In this document: positions 17,980-26,787 of the stretch, one piece after another | How positions within the stretch are numbered: the first letter of the stretch is position 1 | How the letters are laid out: each line of letters begins with the position of its first letter | NCBI GenBank assembly: GCA_016717265.1 | Contig: JADKFX010000001.1 | Span: forward strand, 1,438,501 to 1,502,500 | DNA from: Saprospiraceae bacterium | GTDB taxonomy: Bacteria > Bacteroidota > Bacteroidia > Chitinophagales > Saprospiraceae | Direction of reading: 5' to 3' | DNA: 64,000 nt | The notes under the pieces: model-generated | Database searches by the model: none | Told to the model about the DNA's origin: nothing | The model's input: only the letters and a program-made list of their open reading frames with translations | Position numbers and translations under genes: made by a program

Positions 17980-18387
17980 TTAACAAGGGTATTCAACGAA
18001 GTTCCGGGGTGTTTCCGATAGGCGAATATGAATATCCAAATGGCTGGGAATCACGTTTCTTAGGATTTTATATATTTCAATGCAAATATTTTCAGAAGTT
18101 GGAATTTTTCCAATAAATTCAGGACAATCCATATTTAGGTTTTTATGATCATATCGATTTTCTACATTTATTTCAATGATTTCCTTTAAAACCTTTAAAT
18201 CCATCAAAATACCTGTGTTATGGTCCAGTTCTCCCATAATTTTAACCTCCATCTCATAGTTATGGCCATGATAATTTGGATTGCTACAAATTCCAAAGAC
18301 ATCTTTGTTTTTTTCATCTGTCCAATCTGGTTTGTAAAGCCTATGAGCGGCATTGAAATGTCCTTTTCTGATTATAGCGATTCGCAT
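17980..18387 (-). CDS. queD: 6-carboxytetrahydropterin / 6-pyruvoyltetrahydropterin synthase family protein
   Basis: This 135-residue protein has the compact T-fold of the QueD/PTPS family. The zinc ligands are His15 (FNAAH), His40 and His42 (YHGHNY). The likely catalytic Cys34 lies in FGICSNPN, the spacing seen in PTPS-type members. The Asp-His pair of the catalytic triad is in ENRYDHKNLN, and the pterin-binding Glu is in PTSEN. QueD makes 6-carboxy-tetrahydropterin for queuosine and other 7-deazapurines from dihydroneopterin triphosphate. Without queC/queE nearby, a PTPS-type role cannot be ruled out. The ATG at 18385-18387 is chosen over an in-frame TTG at 18403-18405, because a TAGTTTTG promoter element covers that TTG. 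Confidence 0.88.
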   Translation of the reverse strand: MRIAIIRKGHFNAAHRLYKPDWTDEKNKDVFGICSNPNYHGHNYEMEVKIMGELDHNTGILMDLKVLKEIIEINVENRYDHKNLNMDCPEFIGKIPTSENICIEIYKILRNVIPSHLDIHIRLSETPRNFVEYPC

Positions 18388-18402
18388 GAGCTTATTTTGA
18401 TG

Positions 18403-18410
18403 CAAAACTA
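18403..18410 (-). promoter_or_regulatory. Bacteroidota -7 promoter element (TAGTTTTG)
   Basis: This exact TAnnTTTG match on the minus strand lies 15 nt upstream of the QueD-like ATG. It lies back to back with the nuo promoter about 100 bp away. Confidence 0.45.
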
Positions 18411-18480
18411 AGGAAATTTATAGTGTACCGTCGAATTTGGGCTTTTGAGCTGTATATTTTTACGATTTCTGAACATATAA

Positions 18481-18514
18481 TTTGAGTTCAATAAGCTGAA
18501 GCACCTTATATTTG
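18481..18514 (+). promoter_or_regulatory. Promoter of the nuo operon (TTTG, 22 bp, TATATTTG)
   Basis: A -33-type TTTG at 18481-18484 and an exact -7 TAnnTTTG at 18507-18514 are separated by 22 bp, within the range accepted for Bacteroidota primary-sigma promoters. The nuoA ATG follows 20 nt later. Confidence 0.65.
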
Positions 18515-18534
18515 CCCTGCTTTAAAAGCCAATT

Positions 18535-18921
18535 ATGGAATCAAACCATATCCCATTTAGTTACGTACCAATTCTAATTCAGTTTTTTGTTGCTATGGGT
18601 TTTGTAGTATTTGTTTTGATAGCTACACATCTTTTAGGACCAAAACTGAGTGGGAAGCGAAAAGATGCAAGTTTTGAATGTGGCCTGGATAGCGTAGGAA
18701 ATGCTAGAAGTCCATTTTCAATCCGGTACTTTATGACAGCGATTTTATTTGTACTTTTTGATGTGGAAATCATTTTTATGTACCCTTGGGCTGTTAATTT
18801 TAGAACTTTAGGATGGTTTGGTTTCGTCGAAATGTTGATTTTTTTGGCCTTGCTTATGGCTGGTTTTTATTATGTATTAATGAAAGGTGTATTAAAATGG
18901 GAAACCAGGGAAGATGTTTAA
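18535..18921 (+). CDS. nuoA: NADH-quinone oxidoreductase subunit A
   Basis: The 128-residue membrane protein has three hydrophobic helices and the NuoA signature between the first and second, with KRKDASFECGLDS containing the conserved Glu-Cys-Gly, then RSPFSIRYFMTAILFVLFDV before the acidic VEIIFMYPW. NuoA lies at the quinone-site hinge of complex I. It is the first of fourteen genes. The nuoB start lies 216 bp downstream, an unusually wide gap for this operon. Confidence 0.97.
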   Translation: MESNHIPFSYVPILIQFFVAMGFVVFVLIATHLLGPKLSGKRKDASFECGLDSVGNARSPFSIRYFMTAILFVLFDVEIIFMYPWAVNFRTLGWFGFVEMLIFLALLMAGFYYVLMKGVLKWETREDV

Positions 18922-19137
18922 TTGATTGTGAAAATTATAGATGAATTTCTTTATGGATCACCATCTTATTTTAAGAATTGGAAAATCCATTAAATACTAA
19001 AGATTTACGATTCTAAGGTTTTCTAATAAATATTCATTTTAAATTAAAACTGATCATAAGCTTGACATTAATTTTTGAGAATAGAATATTCGAAAACGCG
19101 ATTTACATTTTGGAATGTTCTTTAGGAATTAAAAATT

Positions 19138-19683
19138 ATGAATCGTAAAATTGAAATAAGTGAGGCTCCGGAAGGCATCAGTGGGCAAGGATTTTTTGCA
19201 ACATCATTAGATGCAGTTGTCGGACTCGCTCGAAAGAATAGTATATGGCCTTTACCATTTGCAACTTCCTGTTGTGGTATAGAATTTATGTCTACCATGT
19301 CATCACATTATGATTTAGCCCGTTTTGGATCTGAACGATTAAGTTTTACCCCAAGACAAGCTGACTTATTAATGGTAATGGGGACTATTGCAAAAAAAAT
19401 GGGTCCTGTTTTACGCCAAGTATATGAACAAATGGCCGAACCAAAGTGGGTCATTGCAGTAGGTGCTTGTGCTTCTAGTGGTGGAATTTTTGATACCTAT
19501 AGTGTATTACAAGGTATTGATCGAATTATTCCAGTAGATGTATATGTGCCAGGATGTCCACCAAGACCTGAACAAATCATTGATGGTGTTATGAGGATTC
19601 AGGATTTAATTGGTAAAGAATCGGTTAGAAGACGAAATTCAGAAGAGTATAAACAATTGATGGAAACCTATTTAGTGAAATAA
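19138..19683 (+). CDS. nuoB: NADH-quinone oxidoreductase subunit B
   Basis: The 181-residue subunit carries terminal [4Fe-4S] cluster N2, which reduces quinone. All four ligands are visible: the adjacent Cys45-Cys46 (FATSCCGIEF), Cys111 (VGACASSGG) and Cys140 (PGCPPRPEQ). It sits in the peripheral arm against NuoD and NuoH. The TAA stop overlaps the nuoC ATG by one base, so nuoB and nuoC are translationally coupled. Confidence 0.98.
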   Translation: MNRKIEISEAPEGISGQGFFATSLDAVVGLARKNSIWPLPFATSCCGIEFMSTMSSHYDLARFGSERLSFTPRQADLLMVMGTIAKKMGPVLRQVYEQMAEPKWVIAVGACASSGGIFDTYSVLQGIDRIIPVDVYVPGCPPRPEQIIDGVMRIQDLIGKESVRRRNSEEYKQLMETYLVK

Positions 19684-20189
19684 TGAACACCTTGAATTTA
19701 GACCAAATCACCAAACATATTCACACGAATCTAGAGGATTCGTTTATTATAACAGAAGATGCTTTTGGCATTTATAATTGTACTATCCCCATTCAACAAT
19801 TATATCGGTTGGTTCAGTTTTTATTTAAAGACACTACGCTTTCTTTTCAATTTCTAACAGACATTTGTGGAGTTCATTATCCAGATCATAAAAATCAGGA
19901 ATTAGCGGTTGTTTATCATTTGCAGAGTATGCAAAACAAAGCGCGATTCCGAATCAAAATATGGGTTCCAATAGACAAACCAGAAGTACCAAGTATTACT
20001 GGAATTTATGCATCTGCAAATTGGATGGAACGAGAAACTTATGATTTTTACGGGATTCAATTTTTAGGACATCCAAACTTAAAACGAATTTTAAATATGG
20101 ATGAAATGACTGCTTTTCCTTTACGCAAGGAGTTTCCATTGGAAGATCCTACAAGAGAAGATAAAGCTGATTTTCAATTTGGTAGATAA
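19683..20189 (+). CDS. nuoC: NADH-quinone oxidoreductase subunit C
   Basis: This 168-residue protein has the 30-kDa subunit signature ERETYDFYGIQFLGHPNLKR, followed by MTAFPLRKEFPLEDP. It is a structural subunit of the peripheral arm next to NuoD. Here nuoC and nuoD are separate genes, whereas E. coli has a nuoCD fusion. It overlaps nuoB by 1 bp and is followed by nuoD after 5 bp. Confidence 0.97.
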   Translation: MNTLNLDQITKHIHTNLEDSFIITEDAFGIYNCTIPIQQLYRLVQFLFKDTTLSFQFLTDICGVHYPDHKNQELAVVYHLQSMQNKARFRIKIWVPIDKPEVPSITGIYASANWMERETYDFYGIQFLGHPNLKRILNMDEMTAFPLRKEFPLEDPTREDKADFQFGR

Positions 20190-20194
20190 TAATA

Positions 20195-21421
20195 ATGAAA
20201 ACGAATTTAGAATTTCTTGCAGAAATCCAGGAGCCGGAAAGACCAGAGATAGCCTATACCACGCTCAATCTTGGACCTACACATCCCGCTACTCATGGGA
20301 TATTCCAAAATGTACTAAAATTAGATGGAGAACGCATCGTTAGTGGTGAACAAACCATTGGATATATCCATCGTGCATTTGAAAAAATTGCAGAACGCAG
20401 ACCATTTTATCAAATAACACCTTTAACAGACCGCTTAAATTATTGTTCAGCACCAATCAATAATACCGGTTGGCATTTAACAGTAGAAAAATTATTAGGT
20501 GTAAAAGTACCCAAACGTGTTGATTATATGCGCGTAATGGTCATGGAACTTTCAAGAATTTCAGATCACATTATATGTAATTCTATTTTAGGTGTTGATA
20601 CAGGTGCATTAACAGCATTTACATATGTGTATCAATGGAGGGAATTTATTTATGAAATTTATGAAGAAATTTGTGGTGCAAGATTAACTACAAACATGGG
20701 ACGTGTCGGTGGATTCGAAAGAGATTTTAATCAAATTGTTTTTGATAAAACCAGAAAATTTTTAAAAGAATTTCCTCCTGTTTGGAAAGAATTTGAAAGT
20801 TTGTTGTCCAGGAATAGAATTTTTATGGATCGCACTATTGATACCGGCGGTCTATCCATGGAAAGAGCCTTGAATTATGGGTTTACAGGTCCTAATTTAA
20901 GAGCTTGTGGTTTGGATTATGATTTAAGAATTGCAGAACCCTATTGTTCTTATGAAGATTTTCGATTTGATATTCCAGTTGGAACAACAGGTGATACTTA
21001 TGATCGATTTATGGTGCGCAATGAAGAAATCTGGCAAAGTTTAAGAATTGTTGAACAAGCTTTAAATAAAATTCAAGAACTTGAGCCGGGTGTATTTCAT
21101 GCAGATAGTGACCAATACTATTTACCTCCAAAAGTGGAAGTTTACAAAAACATGGAGGCATTAATTTATCATTTTAAAATAATCATGGGCGAAATTGAAG
21201 CGCCTGTTGGGGAGGTTTATTCAGCTGTTGAAGGAGCGAATGGGGAATTAGGATTTTATCTCATTAGCGATGGTGGCAGAACGCCCTATCGATTGCATTT
21301 TAGAAGACCCTGTTTTGTTTATTATCAGGCGTATCCTGAAATGGTAAAAGGGCAGCTTTTGTCAGATGCAATTGTAGTTATGAGTAGTTTAAATGTTATT
21401 GCAGGTGAATTGGATGCTTAA
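20195..21421 (+). CDS. nuoD: NADH-quinone oxidoreductase subunit D
   Basis: The 408-residue 49-kDa-type subunit forms most of the quinone-binding cavity. Seen are LNLGPTHPATHG with the conserved His residues near the quinone headgroup, the GYIHRAFEKIAE segment, and the C-terminal VEGANGELGFYLISDGG and RPCFVYYQAYPEM motifs. Length and motifs are normal. The next gene, nuoE, begins after a 167-bp spacer that holds an imperfect hairpin at 21502-21521. Confidence 0.98.
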   Translation: MKTNLEFLAEIQEPERPEIAYTTLNLGPTHPATHGIFQNVLKLDGERIVSGEQTIGYIHRAFEKIAERRPFYQITPLTDRLNYCSAPINNTGWHLTVEKLLGVKVPKRVDYMRVMVMELSRISDHIICNSILGVDTGALTAFTYVYQWREFIYEIYEEICGARLTTNMGRVGGFERDFNQIVFDKTRKFLKEFPPVWKEFESLLSRNRIFMDRTIDTGGLSMERALNYGFTGPNLRACGLDYDLRIAEPYCSYEDFRFDIPVGTTGDTYDRFMVRNEEIWQSLRIVEQALNKIQELEPGVFHADSDQYYLPPKVEVYKNMEALIYHFKIIMGEIEAPVGEVYSAVEGANGELGFYLISDGGRTPYRLHFRRPCFVYYQAYPEMVKGQLLSDAIVVMSSLNVIAGELDA

Positions 21422-21588
21422 AAGTTTGAACTATGAATTTTTAATTGAATCGTAAGCAGCAATTCATTTGGAAAAATGAAAAAGTTTAAAATAGATAATT
21501 AGGATTTGAATTTTTGAATCCAATAAATTTAAAAAATAGGGTAATATTAAATTTTTAAAAATTGATTTTATAAATACGAATTCATAAA

Positions 21589-22077
21589 ATGCCATTTAGC
21601 AAAGAACGGTTGAAACAATTTGAGGAACTCAAAAAACAATATCCTGAAGGTCGGCATAAATCAGCTTTGTTACCTATTTTGCATATTGCACAAGAGGATC
21701 ACGGTTGGTTGCCTGCAGAGCTCCTGAATGAAGTTGCAGAAGTATTAGATATTCATCCTATTGAAGTATATGAGGTGGCAACTTTTTATACGATGTTTCA
21801 TGTAAAGCCTGTTGGAAAGTATGTTCTTGAAGTTTGTCGTACCGGCCCTTGTTGTTTGGTTGGTGCTGAAAATATAATCCAATATTTAAAAAATAAATTA
21901 AACGTCGAAGAAGGAGAAATAACAACAGATGGTTTATTTACGATTAAACCTGTTGAATGTTTGGCTTCCTGTGGTACGGGTCCGGTATTGCAAATAGGAC
22001 CAGATTATAAGTACTATGAAAACTTAACTACAGAAAAGATAGATCAGTTAATTGATATTTTAAGAAGGCAGGGATAA
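21589..22077 (+). CDS. nuoE: NADH-quinone oxidoreductase subunit E
   Basis: This 162-residue subunit of the NADH-oxidising module binds [2Fe-2S] cluster N1a. The four ligands are present in the usual pattern: Cys83 and Cys88 (VCRTGPC) with Cys124 and Cys128 (ECLASC). The upstream helices PEGRHKSALLPILHIAQEDH and VATFYTMFHVKP are typical. NuoF starts 2 bp after the stop. Confidence 0.97.
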   Translation: MPFSKERLKQFEELKKQYPEGRHKSALLPILHIAQEDHGWLPAELLNEVAEVLDIHPIEVYEVATFYTMFHVKPVGKYVLEVCRTGPCCLVGAENIIQYLKNKLNVEEGEITTDGLFTIKPVECLASCGTGPVLQIGPDYKYYENLTTEKIDQLIDILRRQG

Positions 22078-22078
22078 C

Positions 22079-23416
22079 ATGGGAAAACAAATTTTACTTG
22101 AACATTTAGGCAAGCCTGATATACAATCAATAGAAGGATATTTAAAGCAAGGAGGCTATTCTTCTGTTCAAAAAGCTATCAAAAGTTTTACACCAGAACA
22201 AGTTGTTGAAGAAGTGAAAATTTCTGGATTACGAGGAAGAGGTGGCGCCGGATTTCCAACTGGATTAAAATGGTCTTTTTTAGATAAAAAGTCTGATAAT
22301 CCAAAATACTTGGTTTGTAATGCTGATGAATCAGAGCCTGGTACCTTTAAGGATCGATATTTAATGGAGCATTTACCTCATTTATTGATTGAAGGAATGA
22401 TTGTTTCATCTTTTGCATTAACTGCTAAAACAAGTTATATCTATGTGCGAGGTGAAATGATGTATGTAATTCGCATTTTAGAAAAAGCCATTGCAGAAGC
22501 ATATGCAAAAGGATTTTTAGGAAAAAATATTTTAGGGAGTGGATATGATCTGGACTTATATGTACAACCAGGTGGAGGCGCCTATATCTGTGGCGAAGAA
22601 ACAGCTTTGTTAGAATCTTTAGAAGGGAAACGAGGAAATCCCAGGAACAAACCTCCCTTTCCAGCGGTATGGGGACTCTACGGTTGCCCTACGGTGGTGA
22701 ATAATGTGGAGACTTTAGCAGCAGTACCATGGATTGTAAATCATGGGGGTGCAGCGTATGCATCAATTGGGATTGGGAAAAGTACGGGCACAAAATTAAT
22801 TTCAGCTTGTGGTAATATTAATAAACCGGGTGTATATGAAATTGAATTAGGTGTTCCTGTGGAAGAATTTATATATAGTGATGAATATTGTGGTGGAATT
22901 TCAAATGGTAAAGAGTTAAAAGCAGTAGTTGCTGGTGGTTCCTCAGTGCCCATTTTACCTAAGGATTTAATTTTAAAAACAGCCCAAAACGAAATTCGAC
23001 TGATGACTTATGAATCGCTTTCGGACGGAGGATTTGTAAGCGGTACGATGTTAGGTTCTGGTGGTTTTATAGTGTTTGATGAAAGCGCTTGTATAGTTCG
23101 TAATTTATGGAATTTTACACGATTTTACCATCATGAAAGTTGTGGTCAATGCAGTCCTTGCCGGGAAGGAACTGGTTGGATGGAAAAAGTATTACATCGA
23201 ATTGAACATGGGCATGGTAAGATTACGGATATAGATTTATTAGTTGATGTGGCAAGAAAAATAGAGGGCAAGACAATCTGTCCATTAGGAGAAGCGGCGG
23301 CATGGCCAGTTGCAAGTGCCATTCGGCATTTTAGAAGCGAATTTGAAAATCATATTCATAATCCTGATTCATGCAATGCAAAACATTTGCATTTTGAATC
23401 TTCAATGTTGCATTAA
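22079..23416 (+). CDS. nuoF: NADH-quinone oxidoreductase subunit F (NADH-binding)
   Basis: The 445-residue subunit binds NADH, FMN and [4Fe-4S] cluster N3. It has the glycine-rich nucleotide loop GLRGRGGAGFPTGLKW (50-65), the FMN-binding NADESEPGTFKDR segment, the GGGAYICGEETAL motif, and the cluster ligands in ESCGQCSPCREG plus the later TICPLGEAAAW. It is complete and of normal length. Confidence 0.98.
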   Translation: MGKQILLEHLGKPDIQSIEGYLKQGGYSSVQKAIKSFTPEQVVEEVKISGLRGRGGAGFPTGLKWSFLDKKSDNPKYLVCNADESEPGTFKDRYLMEHLPHLLIEGMIVSSFALTAKTSYIYVRGEMMYVIRILEKAIAEAYAKGFLGKNILGSGYDLDLYVQPGGGAYICGEETALLESLEGKRGNPRNKPPFPAVWGLYGCPTVVNNVETLAAVPWIVNHGGAAYASIGIGKSTGTKLISACGNINKPGVYEIELGVPVEEFIYSDEYCGGISNGKELKAVVAGGSSVPILPKDLILKTAQNEIRLMTYESLSDGGFVSGTMLGSGGFIVFDESACIVRNLWNFTRFYHHESCGQCSPCREGTGWMEKVLHRIEHGHGKITDIDLLVDVARKIEGKTICPLGEAAAWPVASAIRHFRSEFENHIHNPDSCNAKHLHFESSMLH

Positions 23417-23428
23417 AAATGAAACTGC

Positions 23429-24394
23429 ATGAGTGATTTATTAAAAGTTACGATAGACGGAAAAAGTATAGAAGTTGCAGCAGGTACCACAATTTTACAA
23501 GCTGCACGAATGATTGGTGGCAAGTATCCTCCTGCAATGTGTTATTATTCTTCAATAAAAGAAACGGGGGGAAAGTGTAGAGTCTGTTTGGTTAAAGTTT
23601 CACAATCCAGTGAAGCAAATCCCAGACCTATGCCTAAATTAGTTGCAAGTTGTTTAACCCGGGTTGAAAATGGGATGGTAGTTGAAAATGAATCATCTCC
23701 TGAAGTATTAGAAGCACGGAATGGGATTGTTGAGTTTTTACTAATTAATCATCCATTGGATTGTCCGGTGTGTGATCAAGCTGGTGAATGTGATTTACAA
23801 AATTTATCATACGAACACGGCACAGAGCATACGCGTTATGAAGAACATCGTAGAGAATTTAATAAAATAGATATTGGGCCTTATGTACAATTACATATGA
23901 CCCGTTGTATACTTTGTTACAGATGTGTTTATGCAGCAGAGCAATTGACGGAAACTCGGGTTCATGGAGTTTTAAATCGTGGAGATGTTTCTGAAATTAG
24001 CACCTTTATACAAAATGCAATAGATAAAGATTTTTCTGGAAATATTATTGATGTATGTCCGGTTGGAGCTTTAACGGATAAAACCTATCGTTTCAAACAA
24101 CGGGTATGGTTTTCAAAACCTTATAATGCACATCGGCATTGTTCAAAATGTTCTGGTCAAATTGTCCTTTGGTTAAAAGGTGAGGATGTGATTCGAATTA
24201 CAGCCCGGAAAAATCAGTTTGGTGAAGTCGAGGATTTTATTTGTAATGAATGTCGATTTGAACATAAGGAAAAATCAGATTGGAATGTTGAAGGACCTCG
24301 TGATATGGGAGAAGAATCTGTGATTTCATCCAATAAGTATGATTTGCCTGTTATATCACCGTCCGTAATTGTTGATGCCAAATTTGTATCGTAA
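23429..24394 (+). CDS. nuoG: NADH-quinone oxidoreductase subunit G, short form
   Basis: This subunit has only 321 residues, against roughly 700-900 in proteobacterial NuoG. It keeps the electron wires: [2Fe-2S] N1b (Cys38, 50, 53, 75), the His-Cys3 [4Fe-4S] cluster N5 (His108, Cys112, 115, 121) and [4Fe-4S] N4 (Cys160, 163, 166, 210). A final Cys2...Cys2 segment (Cys238, 241, 272, 275) is all that is left of the molybdopterin-oxidoreductase-like region, and the protein stops soon after. The stop overlaps the nuoH ATG by one base and no further coding remnant exists, so this is the native form, not a truncation by mutation. Short NuoG is, to my knowledge, normal in Bacteroidota. Confidence 0.95.
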   Translation: MSDLLKVTIDGKSIEVAAGTTILQAARMIGGKYPPAMCYYSSIKETGGKCRVCLVKVSQSSEANPRPMPKLVASCLTRVENGMVVENESSPEVLEARNGIVEFLLINHPLDCPVCDQAGECDLQNLSYEHGTEHTRYEEHRREFNKIDIGPYVQLHMTRCILCYRCVYAAEQLTETRVHGVLNRGDVSEISTFIQNAIDKDFSGNIIDVCPVGALTDKTYRFKQRVWFSKPYNAHRHCSKCSGQIVLWLKGEDVIRITARKNQFGEVEDFICNECRFEHKEKSDWNVEGPRDMGEESVISSNKYDLPVISPSVIVDAKFVS

Positions 24395-25410
24395 TGAATG
24401 AGTGGGTATTTAAAATAATTTTTATTTCAATCATATTTGGATTGTCATTATTTATAGCAATGTATTCTACTTATGCAGAGCGAAAATTGGCTGCTTTTTT
24501 ACAAGATCGGCTTGGCCCAAATCGGGCAGGACCCTTTGGATTATTGCAACCTTTAGCAGATGGCGTAAAGTTGTTTTTTAAAGAAGAATTTATACCGAAA
24601 GCTTCAGACCGCTGGTTATTTATAATGGGCCCTGGTTTGTTTATGATTACAGCACTTATGACAAGTGCAGTCATTCCTTTTGCTCCAGATTTAGTATTGA
24701 ATGGCCAAACTTATTCAATGCAAGCTGCAGATTTAAATGTGGGTATCCTTTATATATTTGGGGTGGTTTCGTTAGGGGTTTATGGAGTATTAGTTGGTGG
24801 CTGGGCATCTAATAATAAATTTTCATTATTGGGTGCGATCAGAGCTGCATCTCAAAATATTAGTTATGAATTGGCCATGGGTTTATCTATTGTTGCCCTT
24901 GTGATGGTTACATCAACCTTGTCACTTCGCGACATTGTAGATCAACAACATGGCTGGCATTGGAATATTATTTATCAACCTTTTGGTTTTTTAATTTTTA
25001 TAATTTGTGCATTTGCCGAAACCAATCGGGCACCTTTTGATTTACCGGAGTGCGAAACAGAATTAGTAGGTGGATATCATACTGAGTTTTCATCTATGAA
25101 ACTTGGTTTTTATTTATTCGCAGAATACATTAACGTATTTGTAAGTAGTGCAGTATTGGCAACATTATATTTTGGTGGATATCAGTTTCCATTTATTAGT
25201 GATATGGAACCCGGAATGGCAAAGACCATATTAGGTGCATGCGTCATGTTTGGAAAAATATTCTTTTTTATATTTTTATTTATATGGATTCGATGGACCT
25301 TACCAAGATTTCGGTATGATCAATTAATGAATCTAGGATGGAAGGTCTTAATTCCTTTATCTGTTCTAAATATTTTATTGACGGGTGCATTTATTTTATT
25401 TAAAATTTAA
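24394..25410 (+). CDS. nuoH: NADH-quinone oxidoreductase subunit H
   Basis: The 338-residue membrane subunit links the quinone cavity to the proton-pumping arm. It has about eight helices and the conserved loops AERKLAAFLQDRLGPNRAGP, ETNRAPFDLPECETELVGGY (the acidic quinone-entry loop) and EFSSMKLGFYLFAEY. It is complete, overlaps nuoG by 1 bp, and is followed closely by nuoI. Confidence 0.98.
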   Translation: MNEWVFKIIFISIIFGLSLFIAMYSTYAERKLAAFLQDRLGPNRAGPFGLLQPLADGVKLFFKEEFIPKASDRWLFIMGPGLFMITALMTSAVIPFAPDLVLNGQTYSMQAADLNVGILYIFGVVSLGVYGVLVGGWASNNKFSLLGAIRAASQNISYELAMGLSIVALVMVTSTLSLRDIVDQQHGWHWNIIYQPFGFLIFIICAFAETNRAPFDLPECETELVGGYHTEFSSMKLGFYLFAEYINVFVSSAVLATLYFGGYQFPFISDMEPGMAKTILGACVMFGKIFFFIFLFIWIRWTLPRFRYDQLMNLGWKVLIPLSVLNILLTGAFILFKI

Positions 25411-25414
25411 TAGC

Positions 25415-25921
25415 ATGTTAGAACTTAAATTAACGAATCGAAGAAAAGTCATGGTGCGAAAACCAATGAACTTCTCTGAGCGAATTTATCTACCTGCTGT
25501 TTTTAAAGGGATGGCAATTACCTTAAGTCATTTATTCAGAAAAAAAGCAACCATCCAATATCCTGAGCAGCAACGTCCGATGAGTCAGGTATTCAGAGGT
25601 CTTCATATCTTAAAACGCGATGAAAAAGGTGCTGAGCGTTGTACCGCTTGTGGCCTTTGTGCCCTTGCATGTCCTGCGGAAGCAATTACCATGACAGCGG
25701 CAGAGCGCACTCCGGATAACAAGCAATTTTACCGGGAGGAAAAATACGCTTCTGTTTATGAAATCAATATGTTGCGATGTATTTTTTGTGGACTTTGTGA
25801 GGAGGCATGCCCGAAAGCTGCAATTTTTTTACAAAATGATGTCATGGCTCCTGCTAGTTATGAACGGGAAGATTTTATCTATGGTAAAGATCGATTAGTA
25901 GAACCATTTCTTCAAAATTAA
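25415..25921 (+). CDS. nuoI: NADH-quinone oxidoreductase subunit I
   Basis: This 168-residue ferredoxin-like subunit carries two [4Fe-4S] clusters, N6a and N6b. The ligands are Cys76/79/82 with Cys132, and Cys122/125/128 with Cys86, in CTACGLCALACP and CIFCGLCEEACP. The ATG at 25415 is chosen: an in-frame GTG at 25385 would extend the protein ten residues back into the end of nuoH, while the ATG lies 4 bp after the nuoH stop. Confidence 0.97.
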   Translation: MLELKLTNRRKVMVRKPMNFSERIYLPAVFKGMAITLSHLFRKKATIQYPEQQRPMSQVFRGLHILKRDEKGAERCTACGLCALACPAEAITMTAAERTPDNKQFYREEKYASVYEINMLRCIFCGLCEEACPKAAIFLQNDVMAPASYEREDFIYGKDRLVEPFLQN

Positions 25922-25926
25922 TTTCA

Positions 25927-26439
25927 ATGGACAAATTGTTTTACACATTATCATTTCTCACGCTGGCATCTGCCTTAATGGTTGTTTTATCAAAGCACCC
26001 CATTCGCAGTATCCTATTTTTAGTGGTAACTTTTTTTCTAATTTCTGCACATTATATTTTATTGAATGCTCAGTTTTTAGCATTGGTTAATGTAGTAGTT
26101 TATGCTGGTGCAATTATGGTATTGTTTTTATTTGTGGTTATGTTTCTAAATTTGAATCAGGAAATTGAACGATTTAAAAACTGGGTGCCATTAGGAGCTG
26201 CTGTAATTTCTGGTGGATGCATATTTTTAGTATTCCTCTCTGCTTACAAATCCTCACAGCAAATTGAAATCGATCATTTAGGAAACTATCAAATAGGCCT
26301 TATAGAAAATCTCGGGAATGCTTTATACAGAGATTATTTATTACCTATGGAAATATGTTCTATTTTGTTTCTTGTAGCGATGATAGGTATTGTTTTATTA
26401 AGTCGGAAGGAAAAATTGGAATTCCCTAAAAATAATTAA
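25927..26439 (+). CDS. nuoJ: NADH-quinone oxidoreductase subunit J
   Basis: The 170-residue protein has five hydrophobic helices. It carries the NuoJ core, with ALVNVVVYAGAIMVLFLFVV around the pi-bulge helix involved in coupling. It sits 5 bp after nuoI and 2 bp before nuoK. Confidence 0.95.
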   Translation: MDKLFYTLSFLTLASALMVVLSKHPIRSILFLVVTFFLISAHYILLNAQFLALVNVVVYAGAIMVLFLFVVMFLNLNQEIERFKNWVPLGAAVISGGCIFLVFLSAYKSSQQIEIDHLGNYQIGLIENLGNALYRDYLLPMEICSILFLVAMIGIVLLSRKEKLEFPKNN

Positions 26440-26441
26440 AT

Positions 26442-26771
26442 ATGAATCATATTCCTGAAGTTATAACTGCCATACCATTTGATTATTACCTAATTTTAAG
26501 TGTGAGTTTATTTATCATAGGGATGATCGGAGTTTTGGTAAGAAGAAATGTAATTATTGTTTTTATGTGTATTGAAATCATGTTAAATGCTGTCAATTTA
26601 TTGATGGTTGCGAGTTCAGCTTATCGTGGAGATGTGTCTGGTCAAGTCATGGTCTTATTCACCATGGCGGTTGCCGCTGCAGAAGTTTCTGTTGGCTTGG
26701 CTATCATCGTGATGATGTATAAAAATTTAAAATCAACAAATATTGATTTATTTAATCAGTTAAAGGGTTAA
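26442..26771 (+). CDS. nuoK: NADH-quinone oxidoreductase subunit K
   Basis: The 109-residue, three-helix subunit contains the two conserved membrane glutamates, in FMCIEIMLNAVNL and MAVAAAEVSVGLAI, that form part of the central hydrophilic axis of complex I. Length and position are standard. Confidence 0.97.
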   Translation: MNHIPEVITAIPFDYYLILSVSLFIIGMIGVLVRRNVIIVFMCIEIMLNAVNLLMVASSAYRGDVSGQVMVLFTMAVAAAEVSVGLAIIVMMYKNLKSTNIDLFNQLKG

Positions 26772-26787
26772 GCAATCGAATTGTCAA

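Noticed and set aside
18388..18405. Upstream TTG start for the QueD-like gene
   Set aside because: A promoter element covers that TTG, and the ATG at 18387 gives the normal family length.
23429..24394. Frameshift or truncation of nuoG
   Set aside because: NuoH starts at once with a 1-bp overlap, no remnant of a longer domain is found, and short NuoG is usual in this phylum.
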